Below, piece by piece: positions 25,123 to 33,674 of a stretch of DNA of 64,000 bases (positions are counted from its first letter, which is position 1; every line of letters starts with the position of its first letter). Made by a program: the position numbers and the translations under genes. The stretch is from Polaribacter sp. SA4-12 (GTDB lineage Bacteria > Bacteroidota > Bacteroidia > Flavobacteriales > Flavobacteriaceae). The notes below the pieces were generated by a model. It made no database searches. It saw only the letters and a list, made by a program, of their open reading frames with translations, and was not told where the DNA came from. Where the stretch lies: positions 10,001 to 74,000 of the forward strand of contig NZ_CP019334.1 in NCBI RefSeq assembly GCF_002163675.1, given 5' to 3'.

Positions 25123-25215
25123 AACAAGCAAATATAAAAGAACTAAATTAAATTGCTGTTTTTTTTATTGATTTATGAAAAAAAAAACTATTTTTAGACC
25201 AAGTAAAAAGAATTA

Positions 25216-26070
25216 ATGGAAATCAAAGAAGGATTAAGTTCAGAAGACTTTCAGAACGCTAAAACTAGTGAGGAATTATTCGCTCTTATAAAAGAGAAGA
25301 ATAAATCTTGTAAGAAAGTAAAAGAAACAGTTATATATAATGAAGAACTAAGGTTGCTTCAAATAGAGCTTGTTAAATTACAAAGATGGATATCTAACAA
25401 CAATAAACGTGTCGCTATTATTTTTGAAGGAAGAGACGCTGCTGGTAAAGGTGGTAATATTCGTAGATTTATGGAACATCTAAACCCGCGTTCTAGTAGA
25501 TTAGTTGCATTAAATAAACCTACTGAAATAGAAAAAGGGCAATGGTATTTTCAACGTTATATTAAGGAGTTACCAAACCCAGGAGAAATTGTTTTTTTTG
25601 ACAGAAGTTGGTACAATAGAGCTGTTGTAGAACCTGTTATGGGGTTTTGTTCAGATCAGCAATACAAAGAATTTTTAGTGCAAGTTCCTGAATTTGAACA
25701 CATGATGTATGAAGATGGAGTTATTATTATTAAATTCTGGCTTTCTATTACTAAAGATGAACAGCATAAACGTTTTGAAGGAAGAAAAGAAAATCCATTA
25801 AAAAGATGGAAATTTAGTCCGGTGGATAAACAAGGACAAATTCTTTGGGATAGATATACGCATTACAAAGAAGAAATGTTTTCTAAAACACATACGTCAT
25901 ACAGTCCTTGGATGCTGATAAAAACAAACGATAAAAAAGTAGCAAGGTTAGAGGCAATTAGACATGTTTTATCAAAGTTTGATTATGAAGAAAAGGAAGC
26001 GAAAATAGTTTTAAACCCTGATCCTAATGTTGTTATGCGTTATTATAGATCTAACACTCAAATAGATTAA
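25216..26070 (+). CDS. Polyphosphate kinase 2 family protein (first of tandem pair)
   Basis: PPK2 enzymes use polyphosphate to phosphorylate nucleotides. The 284-residue product has Walker A GRDAAGKG (72-79), the lid GQWYFQRYIKELP (108-120) and Walker B FFDRSWYNRAVVEPVMGF (127-144). The C-terminal tail (NPDPNVVMRYYRS) is longer than in the next gene. It is probably transcribed with the second PPK2, which starts 4 bases downstream. Which nucleotide it uses cannot be read from sequence. Confidence 0.95.
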   Translation: MEIKEGLSSEDFQNAKTSEELFALIKEKNKSCKKVKETVIYNEELRLLQIELVKLQRWISNNNKRVAIIFEGRDAAGKGGNIRRFMEHLNPRSSRLVALNKPTEIEKGQWYFQRYIKELPNPGEIVFFDRSWYNRAVVEPVMGFCSDQQYKEFLVQVPEFEHMMYEDGVIIIKFWLSITKDEQHKRFEGRKENPLKRWKFSPVDKQGQILWDRYTHYKEEMFSKTHTSYSPWMLIKTNDKKVARLEAIRHVLSKFDYEEKEAKIVLNPDPNVVMRYYRSNTQID

Positions 26071-26074
26071 GTTT

Positions 26075-26857
26075 ATGATGGAATTATCACCTAAAAATTT
26101 AAAAAAACTCAATTCTAAAAAAGGGTTATTAGCACTTTTATCTAAAGAACCTCTAAATGTTGATAGAGCAATTCGATATGTAGATTATCAAAAGAAACTA
26201 CAAGAATTACAAGTAGAATTGATTCGCTTACAAACATGGGCAATTAATCAAGAAGAACGAATAATTGTTATTTTTGAAGGACGAGATGCTGCAGGTAAAG
26301 GTGGAGCAATAAGAAGATTAACAGAACGTATTAATCCACGTCATATGCGTATTGTTGCTTTACCAAAACCAACAGAAGACGAACAATCTCAATGGTATTT
26401 TCAGAGATATGTAGAGCAACTTCCTAAAGCAGGAGAAATTGTTTTTTTTGATAGAAGTTGGTATAATAGAGCTGTTATAGAACCTGTTAATGGGTTTTGT
26501 ACACAAAAGGAATATGATATTTTTATGAATCAAGTGAATGATTTTGAAAGAATGATTTTAGAATCTGGAATTCATGTCGTTAAAATTTACATGTCTATAT
26601 CTAAAAAAGAGCAATCTAAACGTTTTGAAGAAATAAAAAGTGATCCATTAAAGCAATGGAAAATGACAAAACTAGATGAGAAAGCTCAAGATTTTTGGGA
26701 TGATTACACCGTATATAAAAAATCTATGTTCGAGAAAACAAATACAGAAATTTCTCCTTGGAAAATTATTAGGGCAAATAGAAAAACGGATGCTCGTATA
26801 AATGTGATTAATCACATCTTAGATAGTATTCCTTATGATAAAAATTTAAAAATTTAA
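26075..26857 (+). CDS. Polyphosphate kinase 2 family protein (second of tandem pair)
   Basis: The 260-residue paralogue shows the same PPK2 landmarks: Walker A (EGRDAAGKGGAIRR), lid (SQWYFQRYVEQLP) and Walker B (FFDRSWYNRAVIEPVNGF). It shares roughly half its residues with the upstream copy but has a different N-terminal helix and no extended tail. The two copies probably differ in nucleotide preference or direction. It converges 4 bases from the ArsC-like gene, across a TTTAAAAA-repeat stretch at 26843-26868. Confidence 0.95.
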   Translation: MMELSPKNLKKLNSKKGLLALLSKEPLNVDRAIRYVDYQKKLQELQVELIRLQTWAINQEERIIVIFEGRDAAGKGGAIRRLTERINPRHMRIVALPKPTEDEQSQWYFQRYVEQLPKAGEIVFFDRSWYNRAVIEPVNGFCTQKEYDIFMNQVNDFERMILESGIHVVKIYMSISKKEQSKRFEEIKSDPLKQWKMTKLDEKAQDFWDDYTVYKKSMFEKTNTEISPWKIIRANRKTDARINVINHILDSIPYDKNLKI

Positions 26858-26861
26858 AAAT

Positions 26862-27494
26862 TTAAACGAGTGCTTTTTTTACTTCAGAGAAAATAAAATA
26901 CATTTCTGCAGCAATTTGTTGGTTCGTTTTTAAATAGGTTTCATCTTGTAATTCTGTGTTATCAGAAGCTTTTGGGTCTACAAAAGGCAAGTGAAATCTA
27001 TAAATTGCTTCAGGGATAAACGGACAGTTAGTATCTGCATTATTACAAGTTGTAATAGCAATAAAAGGATTTTTATTTTCAACATCATCATACCTCTTAG
27101 AAAAACCTAAAATAGATTTAGTTGTTCCGTCGAAAGAAATAATATACTTTGGGTTTTGATGCGAAAAATTTCCTAAATGAAATGTAAAACCTACTTTTTG
27201 TAAGGTTTTTACAGTGTTCTTAAAAAAAGCTGTTACTTCTGTTCCTCCAGAAAAACTATTAATATTTAGGTCGAAATAATTAGCTGCAAAAAATCCCCAA
27301 ACTTGACCTAATTGACTTCTTCTTGAGTTATGAGTACAGATGAAATTTAAATTAACAACTCCTTCTTTTTTGTATTCTTCTATAATTCCTTCAGAGATTT
27401 TTAGAAGTAAATTCTTTCTATCGTCACTTAAAGTAATTTTATTATAAGCATTTAAAAAGAAATTTTCACTAGAAATAGCTGAAGTCATAATCAT
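26862..27494 (-). CDS. Low-molecular-weight phosphatase / ArsC-like protein
   Basis: The 210-residue product is of the LMW protein-tyrosine-phosphatase/arsenate-reductase fold. The P-loop C-x5-R is CTHNSRR (Cys53), and the late acid loop is FVDPKASDN. It has an N-terminal extension and an internal insertion (TTCNNADTNCPF) compared with a minimal ArsC. The role could be arsenate reduction or phosphoprotein dephosphorylation; no ars genes are nearby. Two ATGs (27494, 27488) are possible. A perfect sigma-A promoter stands directly upstream. Confidence 0.85.
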   Translation of the reverse strand: MIMTSAISSENFFLNAYNKITLSDDRKNLLLKISEGIIEEYKKEGVVNLNFICTHNSRRSQLGQVWGFFAANYFDLNINSFSGGTEVTAFFKNTVKTLQKVGFTFHLGNFSHQNPKYIISFDGTTKSILGFSKRYDDVENKNPFIAITTCNNADTNCPFIPEAIYRFHLPFVDPKASDNTELQDETYLKTNQQIAAEMYFIFSEVKKALV

Positions 27495-27510
27495 CTTGTT
27501 ATTTTTGCAG

Positions 27511-27540
27511 CAAATATACTGTCTTCAAAATTGAAAACAA
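27511..27540 (-). promoter_or_regulatory. Promoter of the ArsC-like gene
   Basis: TATATTTG (27511-27518) and TTG (27538-27540) with a 19-base spacer on the minus strand, the same arrangement as the tRNA and HU promoters. On the other strand TATTTTTG (27500-27507) could serve the divergent Smr gene. Confidence 0.88.
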
Positions 27541-27558
27541 ATAAATATAAGGTTAAGA

Positions 27559-28098
27559 ATGTGTTTAGAAATTGGAAATAAAGTAGCGGTTTTAGATGAT
27601 GTATTAAAAGGAAAGGTCATCAATATTAATGGTGATGAAATTTCTGTGGAAACAACTGATGGTATGATTTTTAAATTTAACTCATCAGAATTAGTAAAAG
27701 TAGATATTGAGCAGCACGAATTATCAAAATATAGTGATATAAATAATTCTCTTTTAAAGGATAAAATTTCTCAAAATCCTCCAAAGAAGAGTTTGTTTAA
27801 AAAAGAAAAAAAAGAAGTTATTTTAGAAGTAGATTTACATATTAATAAGCTAGTGAAATCCACTAGAAATATGGATAATTATGATATTTTGAATATTCAA
27901 TTAGATACAGCAAAAAATAAAGTTGAGTTTGCTATTTCTAAAAGAATTTCGAAAATTGTATTTATACATGGAGTAGGAGAAGGAGTTTTAAAATCTGAAC
28001 TTCAAAGATTATTAAATAAATATCCTATAAAGTATTACGATGCTTCTTATAAAAAATATGGCTTAGGAGCTACAGAAGTTTATGTATTTCAGAATTAA
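27559..28098 (+). CDS. Smr-domain protein (MutS2 C-terminal type)
   Basis: The 179-residue protein has an N-terminal KOW/SH3-like segment (IGNKVAVLDDVLKGKVININGDEISV), a basic linker and a C-terminal Smr domain. In the latter the strand LEVDLHI and the loop IHGVGEGVLKSEL are the family signatures (DxH and HGxG). Smr domains are nucleases or nucleic-acid binders in MutS2 and ribosome rescue. It looks like a small Bacteroidota Smr protein. It is 20 bases upstream of the cysteine desulfurase and probably cotranscribed with it. Confidence 0.87.
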   Translation: MCLEIGNKVAVLDDVLKGKVININGDEISVETTDGMIFKFNSSELVKVDIEQHELSKYSDINNSLLKDKISQNPPKKSLFKKEKKEVILEVDLHINKLVKSTRNMDNYDILNIQLDTAKNKVEFAISKRISKIVFIHGVGEGVLKSELQRLLNKYPIKYYDASYKKYGLGATEVYVFQN

Positions 28099-28117
28099 TT
28101 AATTGTAATTTTACGCT

Positions 28118-29248
28118 ATGAAAACAGTCTATTTAGATAACGCTGCAACCACTCAAATTGATGAAGAAGTAATAGAAGTGATACATTCTTCTATGAAAGA
28201 AAACTTTGGAAACCCTTCTTCTATTCATCAATTTGGAAGAAAAGCAAAATCAGCAGTAGAAACTGCTAGAAAAAAAATTGCTAAACACTTTAATGTTACT
28301 GCAAGTGAAATTGTTTTTACAGCTGGTGGTACAGAAGCAGATAATTTAATTTTACATAATGCTGTTTTAAACCTAGGTGTAAAAAGAATCGTTACTTCTA
28401 AAATTGAACATCATGCTGTTCTTCATACGTGTAATCATATAGAAAAGACACATAATATAATTGTTGATTATGTTAATGTTGATGAATTTGGTACTATTAA
28501 TACTGATCATTTAGAAGAATTACTTTCTGGTTCAGATACCAAAACATTGGTAAGTTTAATGCTTATAAATAATGAAATTGGTAATTTTTTAGATGTTGAA
28601 AAAGTTTCTACAATCTGTAAGAAAAATAATGCGCTTTTTCATTCAGATACTGTTCAGGCTATGGGGCATTATCCTGTAGATTTACATGAAACTCCAATAG
28701 ATTTTGTAGTAGCGAGTGCTCATAAATTTCATGGACCAAAAGGAGTTGGTTTTGCTTATTTTAAAAAAGGGTTCGGCATTTTACCAATGCTTCATGGAGG
28801 AGATCAAGAAATGGGAGCAAGATCTAGTACAGAAAATGTTCATTCTATCTTAGGTATGGAAAAAGCATTGAGTATTGCTATTTCTAATTTAGAAAGTGAT
28901 AAGAATTATATAGAAGATTTAAAAAAGTACTTTATTTCTGAATTGAAAAGTGTTTCAGACGATATTCAATTTAATGGACTTTCTTCAAACTTAAATAAAA
29001 GTAGTTATACTATTTTAAATGTACGTTTTCCTTATGCAAATGATATGCTTTTATTTAGTTTAGACATGGCTGGAATTGCTGTTTCTGGAGGAAGTGCATG
29101 TCAAAGCGGAAGTAATAAAGGATCACATGTGTTGACAGAAATTTTAAAGACTATTGATGCAGATAAAACCTCTATTAGGTTTTCTTTTTCTAAATACACT
29201 ACAAAGCAAGAAATTAACTTTGTAATTGATTATTTGAAAAGGCTATAA
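28118..29248 (+). CDS. Cysteine desulfurase (NifS/IscS-like)
   Basis: This PLP enzyme takes sulfur from cysteine for Fe-S cluster or thio-modification chemistry. The 376-residue chain has the PLP lysine K203 (SAHKFHGPKG) and the persulfide cysteine C328 in the loop SGGSACQSGS. It is of the IscS/NifS type rather than SufS by length and loop form. No iscU, suf or mnmA gene is adjacent, so the sulfur acceptor is unclear. A hairpin overlaps its stop codon. Confidence 0.94.
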   Translation: MKTVYLDNAATTQIDEEVIEVIHSSMKENFGNPSSIHQFGRKAKSAVETARKKIAKHFNVTASEIVFTAGGTEADNLILHNAVLNLGVKRIVTSKIEHHAVLHTCNHIEKTHNIIVDYVNVDEFGTINTDHLEELLSGSDTKTLVSLMLINNEIGNFLDVEKVSTICKKNNALFHSDTVQAMGHYPVDLHETPIDFVVASAHKFHGPKGVGFAYFKKGFGILPMLHGGDQEMGARSSTENVHSILGMEKALSIAISNLESDKNYIEDLKKYFISELKSVSDDIQFNGLSSNLNKSSYTILNVRFPYANDMLLFSLDMAGIAVSGGSACQSGSNKGSHVLTEILKTIDADKTSIRFSFSKYTTKQEINFVIDYLKRL

Positions 29249-29274
29249 GAGCAACCTTTTTGATTGCTCTTATA
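29244..29274 (+). terminator. Hairpin at the end of the cysteine desulfurase gene
   Basis: A perfect 11-base-pair stem (TATAAGAGCAA/TTGCTCTTATA) with a 9-base loop includes the stop codon; no T run follows, so it may be a stability element rather than a terminator. Confidence 0.6.
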
Positions 29275-29323
29275 AATACAAAACTGGGGAAATTAAGTTA
29301 TGTTAAATATACTTTGAGAGTAG

Positions 29324-29587
29324 TTATCTTCCAGCAAGAGAGCTAAATACTTTTAAAGTATCTCTCTTAACAATTTTAGCACTACTATCTAAAGTAACTT
29401 GAATTACGCGTTCTGGATTAGATACCTGAAAGACATAGCTATACTGCCTAAAAGAAGTAATATGATAATTAGGATATTCCTTTTCTACCGTTACTTTATT
29501 AGACTCATAATGTTTTAATTCTGTTTTTACAGGTTGGCAACTTGTTAACACCCCTACAAATGCAAAAGCAAATAGTACTTTTTTCAT
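29324..29587 (-). CDS. Small predicted lipoprotein
   Basis: From the ATG at 29587 the product has 87 residues: a lipoprotein signal (MKKVLFAFAFVGVLTSC, Cys17), then a compact region (KVTVEKEYPNYHITSFRQYSYVFQVSNPERVIQVTLDS) of alternating strands. It resembles no named family. The frame opens 13 codons earlier, but the lipobox fixes the start. It stands alone with its own 246-base upstream region, in which no strong promoter or structure was seen. Confidence 0.68.
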   Translation of the reverse strand: MKKVLFAFAFVGVLTSCQPVKTELKHYESNKVTVEKEYPNYHITSFRQYSYVFQVSNPERVIQVTLDSSAKIVKRDTLKVFSSLAGR

Positions 29588-29780
29588 AATAAAATATTTT
29601 ACAATTAATAAAACACTATTATTCAATAGGTAAACAGGTACTAACTTTGTAGAGGACTTTAGTTTTAGGTATCCTGTTACTATTAAAAAAATAGCAACTA
29701 AATAATACTTATAAAGTCAGGGAGCTTTAATAAATGAATAACGCGTTAGGTTGTCTAACATGTTAGAAATTCATTATAAA

Positions 29781-29817
29781 TATAAAAAGAGGGTACATCA
29801 ACAAGGGGATGTTGATG
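29781..29817 (-). terminator. Terminator of the FdhF-OM-protein operon
   Basis: On the minus strand CATCAACA and TGTTGATG pair around a 6-base loop, and a T-rich stretch (CTCTTTTTATA) follows shortly after, just past the OM protein gene. Confidence 0.65.
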
Positions 29818-29833
29818 GTGCAAATATATGAAA

Positions 29834-31372
29834 TTATTTTAATTTTAAAAGAGATATGTTGTATTTTATTCCAAAGTTGATAAAAGGACTACTTAATTCA
29901 CCTCCTTTGGCTTTAACATAACCTCCAGAAGTTCTTAGATTTAACGTGTTTGATAGCTGATAATCTAAGCCTAAACTGGGTTTAAGTATTAAACCTTGTC
30001 CAGTACTTATATTTCCTCCACCTGCAGCACCTCCTAAAAATTGTGTAAAAAATGTTGTTGAATTATTAAAGAAAGAAGCTGTTTTTAAACCTAAACCAAC
30101 TAAACCTTCTGCGTAAGCTCCTGCATTACCAAAATTTGCAAAAGAAGTTTGTCCTGCAACAAATACATTTTTATTTAAATCTAAATTTACTTGTACTGAA
30201 ATTTGATGCATATTTTCTGTTGATTCTGTCATTCTTTCAGCTTTGAAGTATATATCTTGTTTCACAATTACGTCAAATCCTTTAAACTTTCCTTGTGTAA
30301 AAGATTTGTTATTTGTTTTTACTCCATTTCGTTCTAAATAGTATTTAATCCCAAGTCCAAATGTAGAGGTAGAAAAGTCTTTATTTGGCGTTAACAAGAA
30401 ACCTTTATTTACAGAAACATAAATATCTTTAAATATTTGTTGCTCTATAGATACATCAGGATATAATAAAAAACCACCTTTTGTATCTACACCACCACCA
30501 CCTCCAGCACCAATACCGAATTTGGCTAAAATGTTTGTTTTGTTTTTATTCATTGATACATGATATCCTCCACCAAGAATAACATCCATATAACCTGCTC
30601 TAATACCGTCGTAAGCACCATCTAGTTTTAAAAATGTAAACCAATTTTTATTGATATATGAAGTAAATTCGAATCCTGCTAGTTTTATCGTTTTTCCTTC
30701 TAAAACTTCACCACCTGTTGCTTTGGTTTCACTTAATACTTTTAAATTGTTAAAATGTACCATTAAAGAATTCCTTTTTGGTTTTTGATTCCAACGAGAT
30801 TCTTTTAAACGATCAATACTTATTTCTCTTTCTGCGGATTTATAATTTGCATATTCAAAATTTAAAGGAATTTCTATACCAAAATTTAGTTGATTTCCTT
30901 TGATTATTCCTCCATCAAAAAAGTTAACATAACTCCAACCACTATTTATAGAGAAGTTTTTAAAATTATAACCTAAATTAAAATGAGGCAAAATAAATGC
31001 ACCACCACCATCAGGAGCACCTGCACCACCACCACCACCAAAGTGAAAACCGGTATCAATATAAAAGTCATTTGAAAAATACTTTTTAATTCCTGCGTTA
31101 ACACCCAATGTGAAAAACCCTCCTCTTTCTCCAGTTACAGATCCATAAATACCAACACCTGTATAAAATGAGTTATTAAAAAGTAAGTTGTAGTGTATCC
31201 CAGTAAATCCCATTGCTCGTTCATTTGGAATATTGGTAATGGGCATATCTATTGAAAGGAAATCTATTTTTGCAAATCCTTTTTGTATGTTTTTTGTAGG
31301 AATTTCTTCTGTTTGAGAATGTATAAGTTGATTAGAAATAAAAATGATTAATACAAGTAAAAACTTTTTCAT
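29834..31372 (-). CDS. Predicted outer-membrane protein with three Gly-rich modules
   Basis: The 512-residue protein has a signal peptide (MKKFLLVLIIFISNQLIHS) and a body of alternating strands ending in FGIKYNISLLKLK, consistent with an OM barrel. Three similar modules each carry a glycine-rich loop: GGGGGAGAPDGGGAF (near residue 115), GAGGGGGVDTKGGF (near 285) and GGAAGGGNISTGQG (near 450). It starts 10 bases after the FdhF-type oxidoreductase and is the last gene of the fdhD operon, so it may be its partner. Family not recognised. Confidence 0.72.
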   Translation of the reverse strand: MKKFLLVLIIFISNQLIHSQTEEIPTKNIQKGFAKIDFLSIDMPITNIPNERAMGFTGIHYNLLFNNSFYTGVGIYGSVTGERGGFFTLGVNAGIKKYFSNDFYIDTGFHFGGGGGAGAPDGGGAFILPHFNLGYNFKNFSINSGWSYVNFFDGGIIKGNQLNFGIEIPLNFEYANYKSAEREISIDRLKESRWNQKPKRNSLMVHFNNLKVLSETKATGGEVLEGKTIKLAGFEFTSYINKNWFTFLKLDGAYDGIRAGYMDVILGGGYHVSMNKNKTNILAKFGIGAGGGGGVDTKGGFLLYPDVSIEQQIFKDIYVSVNKGFLLTPNKDFSTSTFGLGIKYYLERNGVKTNNKSFTQGKFKGFDVIVKQDIYFKAERMTESTENMHQISVQVNLDLNKNVFVAGQTSFANFGNAGAYAEGLVGLGLKTASFFNNSTTFFTQFLGGAAGGGNISTGQGLILKPSLGLDYQLSNTLNLRTSGGYVKAKGGELSSPFINFGIKYNISLLKLK

Positions 31373-31382
31373 AAGGTAATAT

Positions 31383-33674
31383 TTATCTTTTTTTGATGGT
31401 AATAATAACTGTTTTAGAAGCAGGCGTGTTACTGATATCTGCTTTACTTTTTAAAGGGACTAATACATTAGCTTCAGGGAAATAGGTAGCAGTACATTGG
31501 CTTGGAATATTATAAGGAACTACTAAAAAACCTTTTGCTTTTCTTTCTTCATTTTTAAAATGACTTGTTAAATCGACTAAATCTAATTTTTTTAAACCTA
31601 AAGTTTTCATGTCATCTTCATTCATGAAAATAACTCTTCTTTCATTTAAAACACCTCTATATCGATCATTTAAACCATAAATAGTAGTATTGTATTGATC
31701 GTGAGTTCTAATCGTCATCATCATAAATTGATTTTTTTCTAACTCAATTTCTGAAGGTTTATTAACGCTAAAATTTGCTTTACCAGTTTTAGTCGGTGTA
31801 AAGTTGTTTTCTCTAGCATTGTTAGGTAAATAAAAACCTCCTTTAATTCTTACACGATTATTATAGTTTTCAAAACCTGGAATTGTTGCTTCAATTTTAG
31901 TTCGAATCAAATCGTAATTAGAAATTAATTCAGACCAATTTGTAGTTGAGTTTTTTAACGTTGCATTTGCAACACCGACAACAATAGCTGCTTCACTTAT
32001 TAATTCTTTTGAACAAGGTTGTAATGTTCCTTTTGATTGATGGATAACTCCCATAGAATTTTCTACAGAAACAAATTGTTCTTTATTTCCTTGAAAATCT
32101 TTTTCTGTTCTGCCTAAACATGGCAATATAATAGCACTTTTACCTGTAATTAAATGACTCCTATTTAATTTTGTTGATACTTGTACCGTTAAGTTGCAAT
32201 TACGTAAAGCTTCCGCAGTAAAAGTAGTATCTGGTGTTGCAGAAATAAAATTCCCACCCATTCCAAAAAATACTTTTGCTTTCTTTTGATGCATCGCTTC
32301 AATGGCTTCAACAACATCAAAACCATATTCTCTTGGAGCTTTAAATTTGAATTCTTTTTCTAAACTGTCTAAAAAGGATGCTTTTGGCCTTTCCCAAATT
32401 CCCATTGTTCTGTCTCCTTGAACATTTGAGTGTCCACGAACAGGACAAGTTCCTGCTCCTTTTTTTCCAATACTTCCTTTTAGAAGTAAAATGTTTACAA
32501 GTTCACGAATGTTATCAACTGCATTTTTATGTTGAGTTAAACCCATTGCCCAACAAATAATAATGTTTTCATTGTTGATAATAAGTTCTGTAGTTTTTTT
32601 TATTTCTGATAATTCTAAACCAGTTTGTGGCAATAATTCATTAATAGAATAGGTATCTAAATCTTTTAAAAGTGCTTCTATTCCTGCTGTTTTTTCTTTA
32701 ATAAATTGATGATTAAAAACGGAATTAGGTTCAGCGTCTTCTTTTTCTTTCATCAACTTTAAGATAATTTTTAGCAAAGCAACATCTCCGTTTATTTTTA
32801 CTTGAAGAAATAAATCTGTCAATTGTTGTCCAGAACCAATCCATTTTAATGGGTTTTGTGGATCTTTAAAACTCATTAATCCAACTTCTGGTAAAGGATT
32901 TATAGTAATTATTTTTCCTCCTTGTTTTTTTGTTTCGCCCAAAGCAGCCAACATTCTTGGATGGTTTGTACCTGGGTTTTGACCAATTACAATTACCAAA
33001 TCAGCATGATTAAAATCGTCTAAAGTTACAGAGCCTTTACCAATTCCGAGTGTTTGTGATAAAGCGACTCCACTAGATTCATGACACATATTAGAGCAAT
33101 CAGGTAAATTGTTTGTACCGAATTGACGTACAAATAATTGATATAAAAAAGCAGCTTCATTACTGGTTCTTCCTGAAGTATAAAAAACAGCTTCATCAGG
33201 AGAATCTAAAGAATTTAATTCATCAGCAATTAATTTAAAAGCTTTCTCCCAAGAAATTTCTTCGTAATAATCTTTTCCTTCAGGTAAATACATTGGATGC
33301 GTAATTCTCCCACTTTTACCAATTTCATAATCAGATAACTTAGATAATTCTTGTACAGAGTTTGTTGCGAAAAATATTGGAGAAACTTTATTTTTAGTAG
33401 CTTCTTCAGCAACAGCTTTTGCTCCGTTTTCGCAATATTCAGCTAAAAAAGCTCTTTTTTCATCCGGATCTGGCCATGCACAACCTGGACAATCAAAACC
33501 GTCTCTTTGATTCATTTTAGACAATAGTTGAATTCCTTTAGTAACACCAACTTCATTCTTAATATGAGTTAAAGCAGAAACAATTGCCTTTATACCAACA
33601 GAAGTTTTTGGAACTTCAGTTAAACGAATTCCTGTTAATTTTTCTGGTGGTTGTTCATTTGGATTTTTAGACAT
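31383..33674 (-). CDS. FdhF/YdeP-family molybdopterin oxidoreductase
   Basis: The 763-residue protein is a molybdopterin-dependent oxidoreductase of the FdhF/YdeP branch, related to formate dehydrogenase. The N-terminal DGFDCPGCAWPDP motif and the active-site region DCSNMCHESSGVALS are typical of this branch; the four-cysteine Fe-S motif of classical FdhF is not evident. No Tat signal is seen, so the enzyme is probably cytoplasmic. The ATG at 33674 is used; it overlaps fdhD by 8 bases. Cotranscription with fdhD supports the need for a sulfurated Mo cofactor. The natural substrate is unknown. Confidence 0.9.
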   Translation of the reverse strand: MSKNPNEQPPEKLTGIRLTEVPKTSVGIKAIVSALTHIKNEVGVTKGIQLLSKMNQRDGFDCPGCAWPDPDEKRAFLAEYCENGAKAVAEEATKNKVSPIFFATNSVQELSKLSDYEIGKSGRITHPMYLPEGKDYYEEISWEKAFKLIADELNSLDSPDEAVFYTSGRTSNEAAFLYQLFVRQFGTNNLPDCSNMCHESSGVALSQTLGIGKGSVTLDDFNHADLVIVIGQNPGTNHPRMLAALGETKKQGGKIITINPLPEVGLMSFKDPQNPLKWIGSGQQLTDLFLQVKINGDVALLKIILKLMKEKEDAEPNSVFNHQFIKEKTAGIEALLKDLDTYSINELLPQTGLELSEIKKTTELIINNENIIICWAMGLTQHKNAVDNIRELVNILLLKGSIGKKGAGTCPVRGHSNVQGDRTMGIWERPKASFLDSLEKEFKFKAPREYGFDVVEAIEAMHQKKAKVFFGMGGNFISATPDTTFTAEALRNCNLTVQVSTKLNRSHLITGKSAIILPCLGRTEKDFQGNKEQFVSVENSMGVIHQSKGTLQPCSKELISEAAIVVGVANATLKNSTTNWSELISNYDLIRTKIEATIPGFENYNNRVRIKGGFYLPNNARENNFTPTKTGKANFSVNKPSEIELEKNQFMMMTIRTHDQYNTTIYGLNDRYRGVLNERRVIFMNEDDMKTLGLKKLDLVDLTSHFKNEERKAKGFLVVPYNIPSQCTATYFPEANVLVPLKSKADISNTPASKTVIITIKKR

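Noticed and set aside
26862..27494. Arsenic resistance operon
   Set aside because: Only a single ArsC-like phosphatase is present; no arsR, arsB or acr3 gene is adjacent and it has a housekeeping-type promoter.
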